A stretch of 64,000 bases of DNA from JASDSY01 sp041441465 (GTDB taxonomy: Bacteria; Muiribacteriota; UBA9980): positions 62,001-126,000 of the forward strand of contig JASDSY010000026.1 in NCBI GenBank assembly GCA_041441465.1, in the 5' to 3' direction. Made by a program: the position numbers and the translations under genes. Under the pieces are notes generated by a model. It did not search any database. It was not told the DNA's origin and saw only the letters and a program-made list of their open reading frames with translations. Below, in pieces: positions 1-8,435 of this stretch (position 1 is the stretch's first letter; each line of letters opens with the position of its first letter).

Positions 1-1607
1 TCCTTATTGTTATTTTTTATCTTTTTCTGAACTTCGTTTTGTTGATTTTTTATCTTTTTCTGTTCGCCCTTTAATTGATCTCCTGTTTCTTTCAGCTTAT
101 CCTGCGTTTTCTTGACATCCGATTTTTTATTGTTCAATTCCTGCTGCTTTTGATTTATGTCTTTTTGCTTGTTTTTTAATTCCTGATCGCGTTTATCTAT
201 TTGCTTTTGCTTTTCAGGGTCATTGCCGGCTTTTGTTTTTTCATTTTTTAAATTATCACGTTCTTTCTGAATTTTTTTGTTCTCATCGCTTAGTTTCTTT
301 TGTTCCTTGGTTATATTTTTTTCTTCCTGATTCGCCTTTTTCTGCTGTTCCTTATTTATGTCCTGTTTTTCCTTAATATCTTTGTTCTTGCTCTCGAGGT
401 CTTTTTTTTCATTGTTAAGCTTATTATTTTCGCCTTTTTTTTCATTGACCTTTATTCCGTCACGGCAAGCTTCATTGGATTTTCTTACCGCATCCATATC
501 TTTTTTTAAGTTGTCAAGTTTTTCCTTTGTTTTGGGATCGCCGGTATTTTTATATTCCTTCTCGAGCTGATTTAATTTTTTCTGATTATCCTGCATCGTT
601 TCTTTGCTTTTTTTGGCAGCGGTCTTTTCAGCATCAGACATTATATCTTTTGTTTTTTCAAGGAATTCTTTTTTTTCGGCGTCATTTCTAAAAACAACGT
701 CAGGGTGCTCGCCATTTCTTAATCTTTCGGCCTGACGGCTGGTTTTAGGATCGGTTTTGAAAGTCTTGTCACAGCCTTTAGCTTCATTAATTGCTTTATC
801 AAGGCTCTTGCCTACAGTATGAAAATCCTCCGGTGTCATATTAGGCTTATTCGCGGCGGCAGCTGCTTTATGCTTATTAGCCAGCACTGCTCCTTCCGGA
901 TCGGGAACGCCAGCCTTACCACCGCTCGCGGAGTGCTTTCCGCCTTCGGTAGGAAACGCGTCAGGGTCTTTAGCAAGTTCCTTTACGTAATCGCCATATT
1001 CGGGAGTGCCTTTTTCAGGCGGCGGCACCCAGAATGTAGCATCGAGCTCCGGAATATTGACACGGTACTTTCCTTTTTCGATATGGTAACCCTTGCTCTG
1101 GGCATTTTTTATTATTTTTTCCATATCGGACTTATTTTTTAAGGTACCGTCATAATCGCTTGTAATTTTAGGATCGCTGCCCGAAACGTCGGCCAGATCG
1201 CTTCCGATATTTTTCAATTCCTGTGAACGCGTTTTGGCAGGGTCGGAATATTTCTTTTTAATGCCCTCTATTTGTTCATTAATAGCTTCCGGCCCGCCTT
1301 GACGGCCGCCTTCATTCCATTTTTTTATGGCATCATTAACTTCGCTGTTTAATTTATTTCTATGTTCATGAACGTTAAATTGCCCGGGCGGGGCTGATGG
1401 ATGCATGGTAGGTGTGTTAACGGGCGGGAATTGAGGGCCGCCGTCTTTATTTTGGCCACCTATGCCGCCGTCAGGCTTATTAAGTCCTGAAGAATCGGTA
1501 TCTTGCGCCAGAAGCGGAGAATAAGAGGTAATAATAAGAAAAATAAGAAATAGCATTCTTATTATCGAAAATAATTTTTTCGTAAATTCATTTTTTATAA
1601 AGAACAT
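1..1607 (-). CDS. Secreted lysine-rich coiled-coil protein, C-terminus off the left edge
   Basis: An open minus-strand frame runs from an ATG at 1607 to the window edge (about 535 codons, no stop). AAGGAT lies about 10 nt upstream of the ATG. Residues 1-35 form a signal peptide (hydrophobic core LFLIFLIITSYSPLLA, then QDTDSS). A Pro/Gly-rich linker covers residues 36-75. A mixed region to about residue 310 contains a short ordered-looking part (SDYDGTLKNKSDMEKIIKNA) and Ala/Lys-rich stretches. The visible C-terminal part (about 310-535) is almost only K, E, N, Q and D in heptad-like order, so a long coiled coil or disordered segment is likely. QKKIKNQQ/QKKIKNNK repeats appear at the edge. I do not recognise the family. 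Secretion is clear; function is unknown. Confidence 0.8.
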   Translation of the reverse strand, partial: MFFIKNEFTKKLFSIIRMLFLIFLIITSYSPLLAQDTDSSGLNKPDGGIGGQNKDGGPQFPPVNTPTMHPSAPPGQFNVHEHRNKLNSEVNDAIKKWNEGGRQGGPEAINEQIEGIKKKYSDPAKTRSQELKNIGSDLADVSGSDPKITSDYDGTLKNKSDMEKIIKNAQSKGYHIEKGKYRVNIPELDATFWVPPPEKGTPEYGDYVKELAKDPDAFPTEGGKHSASGGKAGVPDPEGAVLANKHKAAAAANKPNMTPEDFHTVGKSLDKAINEAKGCDKTFKTDPKTSRQAERLRNGEHPDVVFRNDAEKKEFLEKTKDIMSDAEKTAAKKSKETMQDNQKKLNQLEKEYKNTGDPKTKEKLDNLKKDMDAVRKSNEACRDGIKVNEKKGENNKLNNEKKDLESKNKDIKEKQDINKEQQKKANQEEKNITKEQKKLSDENKKIQKERDNLKNEKTKAGNDPEKQKQIDKRDQELKNKQKDINQKQQELNNKKSDVKKTQDKLKETGDQLKGEQKKIKNQQNEVQKKIKNNNK

Positions 1608-1648
1608 AAAATAACCATCCTTATAAGTTATTTTAACTCATAATTTTA

Positions 1649-1678
1649 ATTATACCCGACTTGTCATCTTTTTGTCTA
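1649..1678 (-). promoter_or_regulatory. Sigma-70-type promoter for the secreted coiled-coil gene
   Basis: On the minus strand TAGACA (1678-1673) is followed after 18 nt by a perfect TATAAT (1654-1649). The start codon of the secreted protein lies about 42 nt further downstream. Confidence 0.55.
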
Positions 1679-1839
1679 TATTTTTTTTATAAAAATTAAT
1701 GCCTTAAGTTCTTATATCCATTCGATTGTCTGGACAATTTATAGATTAAACCTCATTATCCGCAATTTTTCATAAAGTTTTTTATATGAACCGTTTTATA
1801 AGTATTGACTAAACGATATTTAAGTTGGCATTTAAGTAA

Positions 1840-1868
1840 TTGACACGAATTAATGATTTTGTTATAAT
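1840..1868 (+). promoter_or_regulatory. Consensus sigma-70-type promoter for the TPR/MORN gene
   Basis: TTGACA (1840-1845), a 17-nt spacer and TATAAT (1863-1868) match the housekeeping consensus perfectly. The predicted transcript has a leader of about 105 nt before the TTG start at 1983. With the divergent promoter at 1649-1678, this accounts for the 375-nt intergenic region 1608-1982, in which I see no other gene. Confidence 0.65.
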
Positions 1869-1982
1869 AAGTTCGTAAATTAACATATAATAAACTGTAT
1901 TCATGCTTCGCGGACATGTGCTATAAAAAAATAAAAATGACTATTCGTTCATTATAAACAGCTTATTTAAACGAGGGAAATA

Positions 1983-3488
1983 TTGAACTATATAATTCCA
2001 ATCCATAATCTGCCTGAAGATATAATAACCTTATATAATGCCGCACAAGCCGAATATTCAGCCGGCCACTTCAGCACAGCATATAAATATCTCAGCGATG
2101 CCCTTGCGCGTCTTCCCGAAAATGAGGCACTTTTAACGGCGCGCGGCCTCCTTTTCATGAAAAAATTCGTGGTTCCAGCCGAAAATTCAATACCTGACGA
2201 CATAAAAAACGCCTTAAAAATAAACCCCGATTATTATCCTGCGCTTTTTTTCGAAACGATAATAGAATTCAATCGTTTACTAACCCAAAAATCAATTTGC
2301 GATATGCCGCGTATCATTTTGAAACTTGAAACCGTTTTGAAAAAAGGCGGAACATCCGACGAGATATTTTACTACCTCGTAATCGCGAATTTATTAAACT
2401 GCAATAAAATACAGGCGTTCAAATATTTTTCTGAAATTAAAAATTTTAAAAACGCTTCCAGGTTTTTTTATTATTATTCGTACAATAAAAACATGGATTA
2501 TCCTAATTTTCTGAACGGCACGTATTATAAAATTTCAGGAGAGCCGTGCCAATTGAGCATAAAAGAATATGAACAATATAAAAAAAGAAAGAAAAACGTT
2601 ATAATAAGCGGAATTTCAAATTATAAAGACGACCTGCTGGATGGAAAATATATATGTTACCGCAGCGGAAGCGATCTTATAGACTATGAGACGAATTATT
2701 CCAAAGGGCTCCAACACGGAGAATGCAAAAATTATAATGAAAACGGCACTCTGGCTTATAAAGAATATTATAACAACGGAATATTAGTCAAAAGGGAAGA
2801 TTATAATAACGAAAGTTTATGCAAGGAAGAATATTACGAAAATGAAACATTACGTGAAAAATATTATCGTAACGGCAAATTAATAAAAGAATGTTATTAT
2901 AATCACGGCACATTAATCAGCGAAAATTTTGACTATAAATTTAAAATTCCTGAGCGCGAAATCATTGAACATCGCGATCATGAAAATGGATTCATCTACC
3001 GTAAAGAATATTTTAGCAAAGGAATCAAAACAGCGGAAGAAAGATTTTGTTTAAAAAGCGGTATGATAAGCGGCATAGCTAATTTTTTCAAAATCTCGCA
3101 AACATATCTTGCCGCCGAAATCCCATATAACGGCGAAAAAATAAGCGGCATTGTCAAAAGATACGATGAAGCAGGTAAATTAACCGAAGAAATCGAATAT
3201 TCAAACGGTTTAATCGACGGCATTTATAAAAAATATCACGGCAGCGGCAATGTATTTATAGAAACCGGAATATACGATTTATTCGACGACGAGGATGTTT
3301 CGTTCGGTTTTAAGAATGACGGCATTAGTTACCGCATAAATATAATTTTAGGTGAAAACGAAATAACCAATATCACCAAACACAGCGCCGGCATTTCCCT
3401 GATTTATCATGAAAACGGCAGGTTAAAAAATATATACTACAATGAACAATATTATATAACATTCAATGAAAACGGCGATATCGTTTAA
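1983..3488 (+). CDS. TPR plus MORN-like (YwqK-type) repeat protein
   Basis: A 501-residue protein starting at TTG with GAGGG about 7 nt upstream. Residues 10-140 look like tetratricopeptide helices (YNAAQAEYSAGHFSTAYKYL, then a second alanine- and lysine-rich pair). From about residue 215 to the end there are repeated short units of the type YxNGxLxxExxYxNGxLxGxxxxY, for example YDEAGKLTEEIEYSNG and YHENGRLKNIYYNE. These match the MORN-variant repeats of the YwqK family. Such repeats form elongated beta-sheets that bind proteins or lipids. No signal peptide is seen, so it is probably cytoplasmic. YwqK relatives are sometimes toxin-immunity proteins, but no toxin gene is adjacent, so I do not infer that role. 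Monocistronic with its own promoter. Confidence 0.75.
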   Translation: MNYIIPIHNLPEDIITLYNAAQAEYSAGHFSTAYKYLSDALARLPENEALLTARGLLFMKKFVVPAENSIPDDIKNALKINPDYYPALFFETIIEFNRLLTQKSICDMPRIILKLETVLKKGGTSDEIFYYLVIANLLNCNKIQAFKYFSEIKNFKNASRFFYYYSYNKNMDYPNFLNGTYYKISGEPCQLSIKEYEQYKKRKKNVIISGISNYKDDLLDGKYICYRSGSDLIDYETNYSKGLQHGECKNYNENGTLAYKEYYNNGILVKREDYNNESLCKEEYYENETLREKYYRNGKLIKECYYNHGTLISENFDYKFKIPEREIIEHRDHENGFIYRKEYFSKGIKTAEERFCLKSGMISGIANFFKISQTYLAAEIPYNGEKISGIVKRYDEAGKLTEEIEYSNGLIDGIYKKYHGSGNVFIETGIYDLFDDEDVSFGFKNDGISYRINIILGENEITNITKHSAGISLIYHENGRLKNIYYNEQYYITFNENGDIV

Positions 3489-3692
3489 TCCCCGGCATTT
3501 CATGAATATTAATTCATAAATAAAACGATTTTCTTTTATTATATAATTTAGTAACATTGAAAATGCTTAATATTTATTAAAATTTAGTTGATTCGTTATA
3601 AAATGATTTTTCAAGTTAAATTGTAATAATAAAAATAAATAAAACATAAAAAAACAGGCGGTAGGAAAATTAAATTACGGAGGTCATGTATT

Positions 3693-5858
3693 GTGGAATG
3701 CAGCAGTTCAAGGAAAATTTCTGAAATATTCGGGTGTTTAACTTTCAATATCGATGTAATGCGTGAAAAATTGCCGCGCACTATTTTCAACAGAATGGTC
3801 GAGATCATCGAAAAAGGCGGGAAAATGGATGGAGAGCTTGCCGACGCGGTAGCTCACGCCATGAAAGAATGGGCCTTAGATAAAGGCGCCACTCATTACA
3901 CTCACTGGTTCCAGCCAATGACCGGCACGACAGCTGAAAAGCATGACGCGTTCATACAATTCGCTCCGGCTTCGCATACCGAAGTCATCGAAAGGTTTTC
4001 CGGCAGCCAGCTCATTCAGAGCGAACCGGACGCTTCTTCCTTTCCGTCGGGCGGAATGAGAACCACATTCGAGGCGCGCGGTTATACCGCCTGGGACCCT
4101 ACGTCGCCGGCATTTATAGTCGCCCGTGAAAATAGTACTGTATTATGTATTCCGTCTGTTTTTATTTCATATCACGGCAATGTTTTAGATATGAAAACGC
4201 CGCTTTTAAGGTCCATGGACGCCGTTTCAAAAGCGGCGGTACGTATTTTAAAATTATTCGGAAATACGAAAGCGACCAGGGTAATTCCGTCCGTAGGCGC
4301 CGAGCAGGAATATTTTCTTGTAGACCAGGACTTTGCAAACGAACGGCTTGATCTTAAAATATGCGGCAGGACACTTCTTGGAGCGCGGCCTGTCAAAGGC
4401 CAGGAAATGGAAGACCATTATTTCGGTTCGATAAAAGACCGCGTTTTAAATTTCATGCAGGACCTCGAGCATGAGCTCTTCCAGCTTGGCGTTCCGTGTA
4501 AAACTCGCCATAATGAAGTCGCGCCGCATCAATACGAAATTGCGCCGATATTCGAAGAGGCTAATATCGCAGCCGACCACAACCAGATACTTATGGAGAC
4601 TATGCGCCGCATGGCCAAAAAACATAACTTTCTCGTGCTGCTGGCGGAAAAACCTTTCGCATATGTCAACGGCTCAGGCAAACATTGCAACTGGTCTCTT
4701 ATAGACTCTGAAGGCTTTAATCTCTTGGAGCCCGGCGAAACGCCCTCTCAAAATCTTCAATTTTTAGTATTTCTGGTCGCCTCTTTAATGGCAGTAAATA
4801 AACACGGCGGACTTCTGCGCGCCGCGATAACATCGGCAGGCAACGACCACCGTCTCGGAGCCAATGAAGCGCCTCCCGCCATCATGTCAGTATTTTTAGG
4901 AGAAATGCTGTCAGATATATTGAATCAGATCGAGTCTGGAAAAATGAATGGTGATTCACAAGAAAAATCGATACTCGATCTCGGCATCTCAAAAATACCA
5001 AAAGTTTCGAAAGACCAGACAGACAGAAACCGCACGTCGCCCTTCGCGTTCACCGGAAACAAGTTCGAATTCCGCGCGGTAGGTTCATCCGCGTCAATAT
5101 CGATTCCGGTCGCAGTATTGAACAGCGCCGCCACCGAAGCGCTCGAACAGCTGGCTGATGAAATAGAGAAGGCATTGAAAACAAAAAAGAACTTTAATTC
5201 GGCTGTACTGCATGTAATCCGCGAAGCCATAAAAGAAACTAAAAGAATAAGGTTCGAGGGAAATAATTATTCGGAAGAATGGGTAAAAGAAGCCTCCAAA
5301 CGCGGCCTGCCTATCGCCCGCAACACTCCGGAAGCCCTTAAATTCTGGATCGACGGAAAAGAAAACTCATGCCTTTTAAAAACCAAAGTACTTACCGAAG
5401 AGGAACTCGAATCAAGATACCATATCTGCTATGAGCAATATAATAAGACCATCGAAATTGAGTTCAATACGCTTTTAGAACTGCTTTCAAAGAATGTTCT
5501 TCCGTCGGCATATAAGTATCAGAGCGAAATCGCCCATTCAATAGCCGGCGCGCGTGACGCCCTGAATCCTGATTTTTCCAAAACGGTCAAAACCGATTCC
5601 ATTTTAGCGCCGCAGGTAGAGTTTTTTACCGAACTTTCCTCGACTATTTCACAGCTTCAAAAAACGGTTGAAAAAATGCGCAAATTACGCGAAGAAGCAC
5701 ATTCGGAAGATGACGACGTTAAAAAAGCTTTTTTCATAACCAAAAAATTGGTTCCGTTAATGCTTGATGCGCGCAGTCTTTCCGATTTCCTCGAAGTTCG
5801 AATTGACGGAGAATATTGGACTCTTCCTACTTATTCGGAACTGCTTTTCTGGGATTAA
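3693..5858 (+). CDS. glnN: Glutamine synthetase, type III (GSIII)
   Basis: A 721-residue protein, the usual size of the large GSIII class that makes glutamine from glutamate, ammonia and ATP. The family N-terminal segment is present (GATHYTHWFQPMTGTTAEKH). So are the metal and glutamate site GAEQEYFLVD, the RHNEVAPHQYEIAPIFEEAN block, and a nucleotide/substrate loop NGSGKHCNWSL, where the second residue after KH is Cys rather than the more usual Asn. The GTG start at 3693 follows GGAGG (3679-3683) by 9 nt. It is flanked by a 200-nt upstream gap without a clear promoter and a strong terminator downstream, so it is probably transcribed alone. No glnB-like regulator is nearby. It acts in cytoplasmic ammonium assimilation. 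Confidence 0.95.
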   Translation: MECSSSRKISEIFGCLTFNIDVMREKLPRTIFNRMVEIIEKGGKMDGELADAVAHAMKEWALDKGATHYTHWFQPMTGTTAEKHDAFIQFAPASHTEVIERFSGSQLIQSEPDASSFPSGGMRTTFEARGYTAWDPTSPAFIVARENSTVLCIPSVFISYHGNVLDMKTPLLRSMDAVSKAAVRILKLFGNTKATRVIPSVGAEQEYFLVDQDFANERLDLKICGRTLLGARPVKGQEMEDHYFGSIKDRVLNFMQDLEHELFQLGVPCKTRHNEVAPHQYEIAPIFEEANIAADHNQILMETMRRMAKKHNFLVLLAEKPFAYVNGSGKHCNWSLIDSEGFNLLEPGETPSQNLQFLVFLVASLMAVNKHGGLLRAAITSAGNDHRLGANEAPPAIMSVFLGEMLSDILNQIESGKMNGDSQEKSILDLGISKIPKVSKDQTDRNRTSPFAFTGNKFEFRAVGSSASISIPVAVLNSAATEALEQLADEIEKALKTKKNFNSAVLHVIREAIKETKRIRFEGNNYSEEWVKEASKRGLPIARNTPEALKFWIDGKENSCLLKTKVLTEEELESRYHICYEQYNKTIEIEFNTLLELLSKNVLPSAYKYQSEIAHSIAGARDALNPDFSKTVKTDSILAPQVEFFTELSSTISQLQKTVEKMRKLREEAHSEDDDVKKAFFITKKLVPLMLDARSLSDFLEVRIDGEYWTLPTYSELLFWD

Positions 5859-5892
5859 ATCATAATCAAAACATCTTATATTTTCTTATAAT

Positions 5893-5936
5893 AAAAAAGG
5901 CTGTTCCAAAATCATTTTTGCGAACAGCCTTTTTTT
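5893..5936. terminator. Bidirectional intrinsic terminator after glnN
   Basis: AAAAAAGGCTGTTC (5893-5906) pairs with GAACAGCCTTTTTT (5922-5935) around a 15-nt loop. The A-run and T-run flanks let it work on both strands. Its core is shared with the terminator at 46936. Confidence 0.85.
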
Positions 5937-6134
5937 ACCATATCATTTTATTTAAACTGACTCAATTCATTCCTCGATAATTATATACTAAATTACCTCG
6001 ATTTTAAATACTGGGTTTTCAATATTTAATCTTTATAATTTTTTATGACTATTTATTATATATTACCAGAAATAATAAAGACAAATTCTTTATTTCACGC
6101 CGCAGCTTTCAATAATAAGTTTAAATGCAGTCAA

Positions 6135-7139
6135 TTACTTTTTATATGCAATCATGTCTATAAAAGCTTCCAATCTCGTAACGATACCGGCTTTAGCGGT
6201 ATGCTCATCAACAACGAGCGATAAAAATGGAACGCCGGCATCTTTTGCCGCGCCCTGAACGATCGTAGTCATTATAGAATCCAGACCGCACCCGAACGGC
6301 GCTACATATATAATGCCGTCTACCTTAAAATCCTCGCCGTTCATAAAATACTGCGCTGTCTTATAAATTTCGCGGCCGAACGACCAGAACAAATTCGACG
6401 GAAATTTAGAAAAGTCACACTCAAAGCCAATTCCTGGCGCATCCTCAAAAGTGACTGGCAAGACGTCAAGCTTTGAGAGTTCCTTTAAAATTCCCATGCT
6501 TATAAATTCGTCATATATGTTATAAGGATGGCCAATAACTCCGATTTTAAGACCGCGGTTTAAATTTAATTTTTTCAAAAATATATTTTCGCGTTCATTA
6601 CAAACATTGTTATAATGCCTTACGCTGTCAAAATAAGCCCTTCTTATTTTGAACGGATTCCATGAAAAAAACGATCCTATTTTCTTAAAAACTTTTTGAT
6701 TTGAATAATTATGAATATCAAATAACGGTTCTATAAATTCAGTATTTTTAACGCCGGCGATTTTTTTTTTAGAAACGCCCGTACAAGCTGGATTCGCTTG
6801 GCAATTCACTCCTTGACCGGAATCTGCTGAACACAAAACTGATTTTATCATATCAGTAAAACCTATCATTTTAGGGCAGACAAAACTTTTCTCCTCGAGC
6901 CTGAAAAAGCGCGGCAAAAAAATATAATCCGCATCGCCCATGAGCTCGGCGACATGGCCAAATCCGAGTTTTATCGGCAGGCACGAATCGCTGTGGGCGT
7001 AATTCGCTCCATTTAATAAAGTTATATTAGAAGAGGGTTTCGACGTTTTTATATTTACTCCAAGCCCGCCGAAGAAAGCCTCCCAGAGCGGAAAAAACCT
7101 GTAATATAAAAGCGAACCCGGAATTCCAACAACCGCCAT
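6135..7139 (-). CDS. Acyl-CoA dehydratase activase-related protein (DUF2229)
   Basis: A 334-residue protein with the DUF2229/CoA-protein-activase signature. The N-terminus is GIPGSLLYYRFFPLWEAFF. Near the C-terminus there is a conserved cysteine in VAPFGCGLDS and the hallmark VVDEHTAKAGIVTRLEAFID. In large activases this part follows an ASKHA ATPase domain related to HgdC/BadF, which transfers electrons to 2-hydroxyacyl-CoA dehydratases. Here it stands alone, with no ATPase domain and no dehydratase subunit nearby. Its substrate is therefore unknown, and an iron-sulfur protein role is an inference. AAGGA precedes the ATG by about 8 nt. It is the last gene of the minus-strand run that begins at tldD. 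Confidence 0.8.
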   Translation of the reverse strand: MAVVGIPGSLLYYRFFPLWEAFFGGLGVNIKTSKPSSNITLLNGANYAHSDSCLPIKLGFGHVAELMGDADYIFLPRFFRLEEKSFVCPKMIGFTDMIKSVLCSADSGQGVNCQANPACTGVSKKKIAGVKNTEFIEPLFDIHNYSNQKVFKKIGSFFSWNPFKIRRAYFDSVRHYNNVCNERENIFLKKLNLNRGLKIGVIGHPYNIYDEFISMGILKELSKLDVLPVTFEDAPGIGFECDFSKFPSNLFWSFGREIYKTAQYFMNGEDFKVDGIIYVAPFGCGLDSIMTTIVQGAAKDAGVPFLSLVVDEHTAKAGIVTRLEAFIDMIAYKK

Positions 7140-7238
7140 TTATCATTCCTTACAGTGCTTTTTATAAAAATTACCCTGATTCATGAACATAAATTCACAA
7201 TCCGGGTAAAGAACAAATTTCAGAATATAATGTATATA

Positions 7239-7649
7239 TTATATTCCCATTATTTTTACAATTATAGTACGTTCCTTCGGGCCGTCAAATTCGGCAAAAT
7301 AAACTACCTGGCCTTCCTTTAAATCAAATTTAAAATTAGTGACAGGCAAGGTCACCGAGTTTCCTATAAAAATAGACTTCAAATGCGCCTCCGCATTATT
7401 ATCTATCATATTGTGGACATAACTCGAATGGTAAGGAATGAGTTTTTGAAGCATTATTTCAAAATCTTCTTTAAGGTTTTCCTCAAAATCATTTATATAT
7501 AAGCCCGCTGTCGTATGCGGCAGAAAAATCATGCAATAGCCGTCCGCAATTGCGCTTTTCTCTAAAATAGAGTTCAACTGAAAATTAATATTATGCCCTT
7601 CAAGAGGATTATGGGTTTTTATAGTAAATTTCTCGGTATGTATTTTCAA
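7239..7649 (-). CDS. yjbQ: YjbQ/UPF0047 family protein
   Basis: A 136-residue protein with the full family signature: HTTAGLYIND, then DNNAEAHLKS with histidine and acidic residues, and the C-terminal EFDGPKERTIIVKIMG. The family is a small beta-rich fold forming trimers and is annotated as secondary thiamine-phosphate synthase from the complementation activity of E. coli YjbQ. Its physiological role is unsettled, so the enzymatic name is not firm. It lies between the TlpA-like gene and the activase-related gene on the same strand, with gaps of about 140 and 100 nt, and may be co-transcribed. No thiamine pathway genes are adjacent. Confidence 0.85.
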   Translation of the reverse strand: MKIHTEKFTIKTHNPLEGHNINFQLNSILEKSAIADGYCMIFLPHTTAGLYINDFEENLKEDFEIMLQKLIPYHSSYVHNMIDNNAEAHLKSIFIGNSVTLPVTNFKFDLKEGQVVYFAEFDGPKERTIIVKIMGI

Positions 7650-7786
7650 TTCATTTCTCCCTATACACCAATATTAAAAAGGCTTTTCGCAAAAATCGAA
7701 CCTGCAGATAAAAATGAAAACTTATTCGTTTATGTTAACACATTTTTCATAAAATATCAAATAATGATTTAATGAAATAAATCCGG

Positions 7787-8425
7787 CTATCTGCTTCTAT
7801 TTAAAACCGCCTGCTCAGAAATTAATTTATTCATTTGATATTCGAAATCATCAAAATCAATTTCGCCCTCAGCTTTATATTTCAAGTAACCGTCTCTTGT
7901 TATTAAAAATAACGAAGGAGTAGTTAAAACACCGTATCTGTCGGCGGTCGTAAAAAAACGTTCCATACCTATTTCCACTATATTTTCAAAAAAATTCCTG
8001 AAATTTTCCATTTCCTGGTTTTTAATAAAATTCAAAACTGTATCGCGCTTCTCGGCCGAATCGACATTTATGGTTAATATAGTAAACTTGCCGTTATATT
8101 TTTCAGCCAGCCGTTTTATATGCTTTATATCAGAAACGCAATCGGGGCACGAGAGATACCAGAACATTATTATTGTCGGCCTGGCGTTTTCCGAACCGCT
8201 GCCGCGGCTCAAACTGATCTCTGTTTCCTTGTCACGGCCCTGTTCCTGCAAAGTAAAGTCCGGCACACGCATGCCGACATGCAGCTGGCGCGGTCCGCGA
8301 ACATATTCAGCCGAAGCGCATTTCAAGTCGTACATGTAATTTAAAAATATAGCGAATAATACTATGATGATTATTTTAATCATAGCACCGCGCCGCTTCG
8401 TAATATACTTTTCTAAAATATCCAT
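7787..8425 (-). CDS. TlpA-like membrane-anchored or secreted thioredoxin
   Basis: A redoxin with the motif WYLSCPDC, a CPDC active site rather than the commoner CxPC of thioredoxins. It is preceded by VGMRVPDFTLQEQG, typical of TlpA/AhpC-type proteins, and followed by a cis-proline region (TTPSLFLI). The N-terminus has a basic stretch (ITKRR) and a hydrophobic segment (IKIIIIVLFAIFLNYMY), so it acts outside the cytoplasmic membrane. I chose the ATG at 8425, which follows the GGAG at the end of rsmB by about 13 nt. An in-frame ATG inside rsmB (about 8461) has GGAAGG at 8 nt, and 8479 is also open, so the start is uncertain. It probably reduces extracytoplasmic disulfides, perhaps fed by the DsbD encoded at 20.5 kb. 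Confidence 0.8.
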   Translation of the reverse strand: MDILEKYITKRRGAMIKIIIIVLFAIFLNYMYDLKCASAEYVRGPRQLHVGMRVPDFTLQEQGRDKETEISLSRGSGSENARPTIIMFWYLSCPDCVSDIKHIKRLAEKYNGKFTILTINVDSAEKRDTVLNFIKNQEMENFRNFFENIVEIGMERFFTTADRYGVLTTPSLFLITRDGYLKYKAEGEIDFDDFEYQMNKLISEQAVLNRSR

Positions 8426-8435
8426 ATTTTTTAAT

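Noticed and set aside
1983..3488. YwqK-type immunity protein of a toxin-antitoxin pair
   Set aside because: The repeats fit, but no toxin-like gene is adjacent, and the N-terminal TPR part points to a general repeat protein.
3542..3547. glnN promoter at TATAAT 3542-3547
   Set aside because: No -35 element lies at 16-18 nt upstream.
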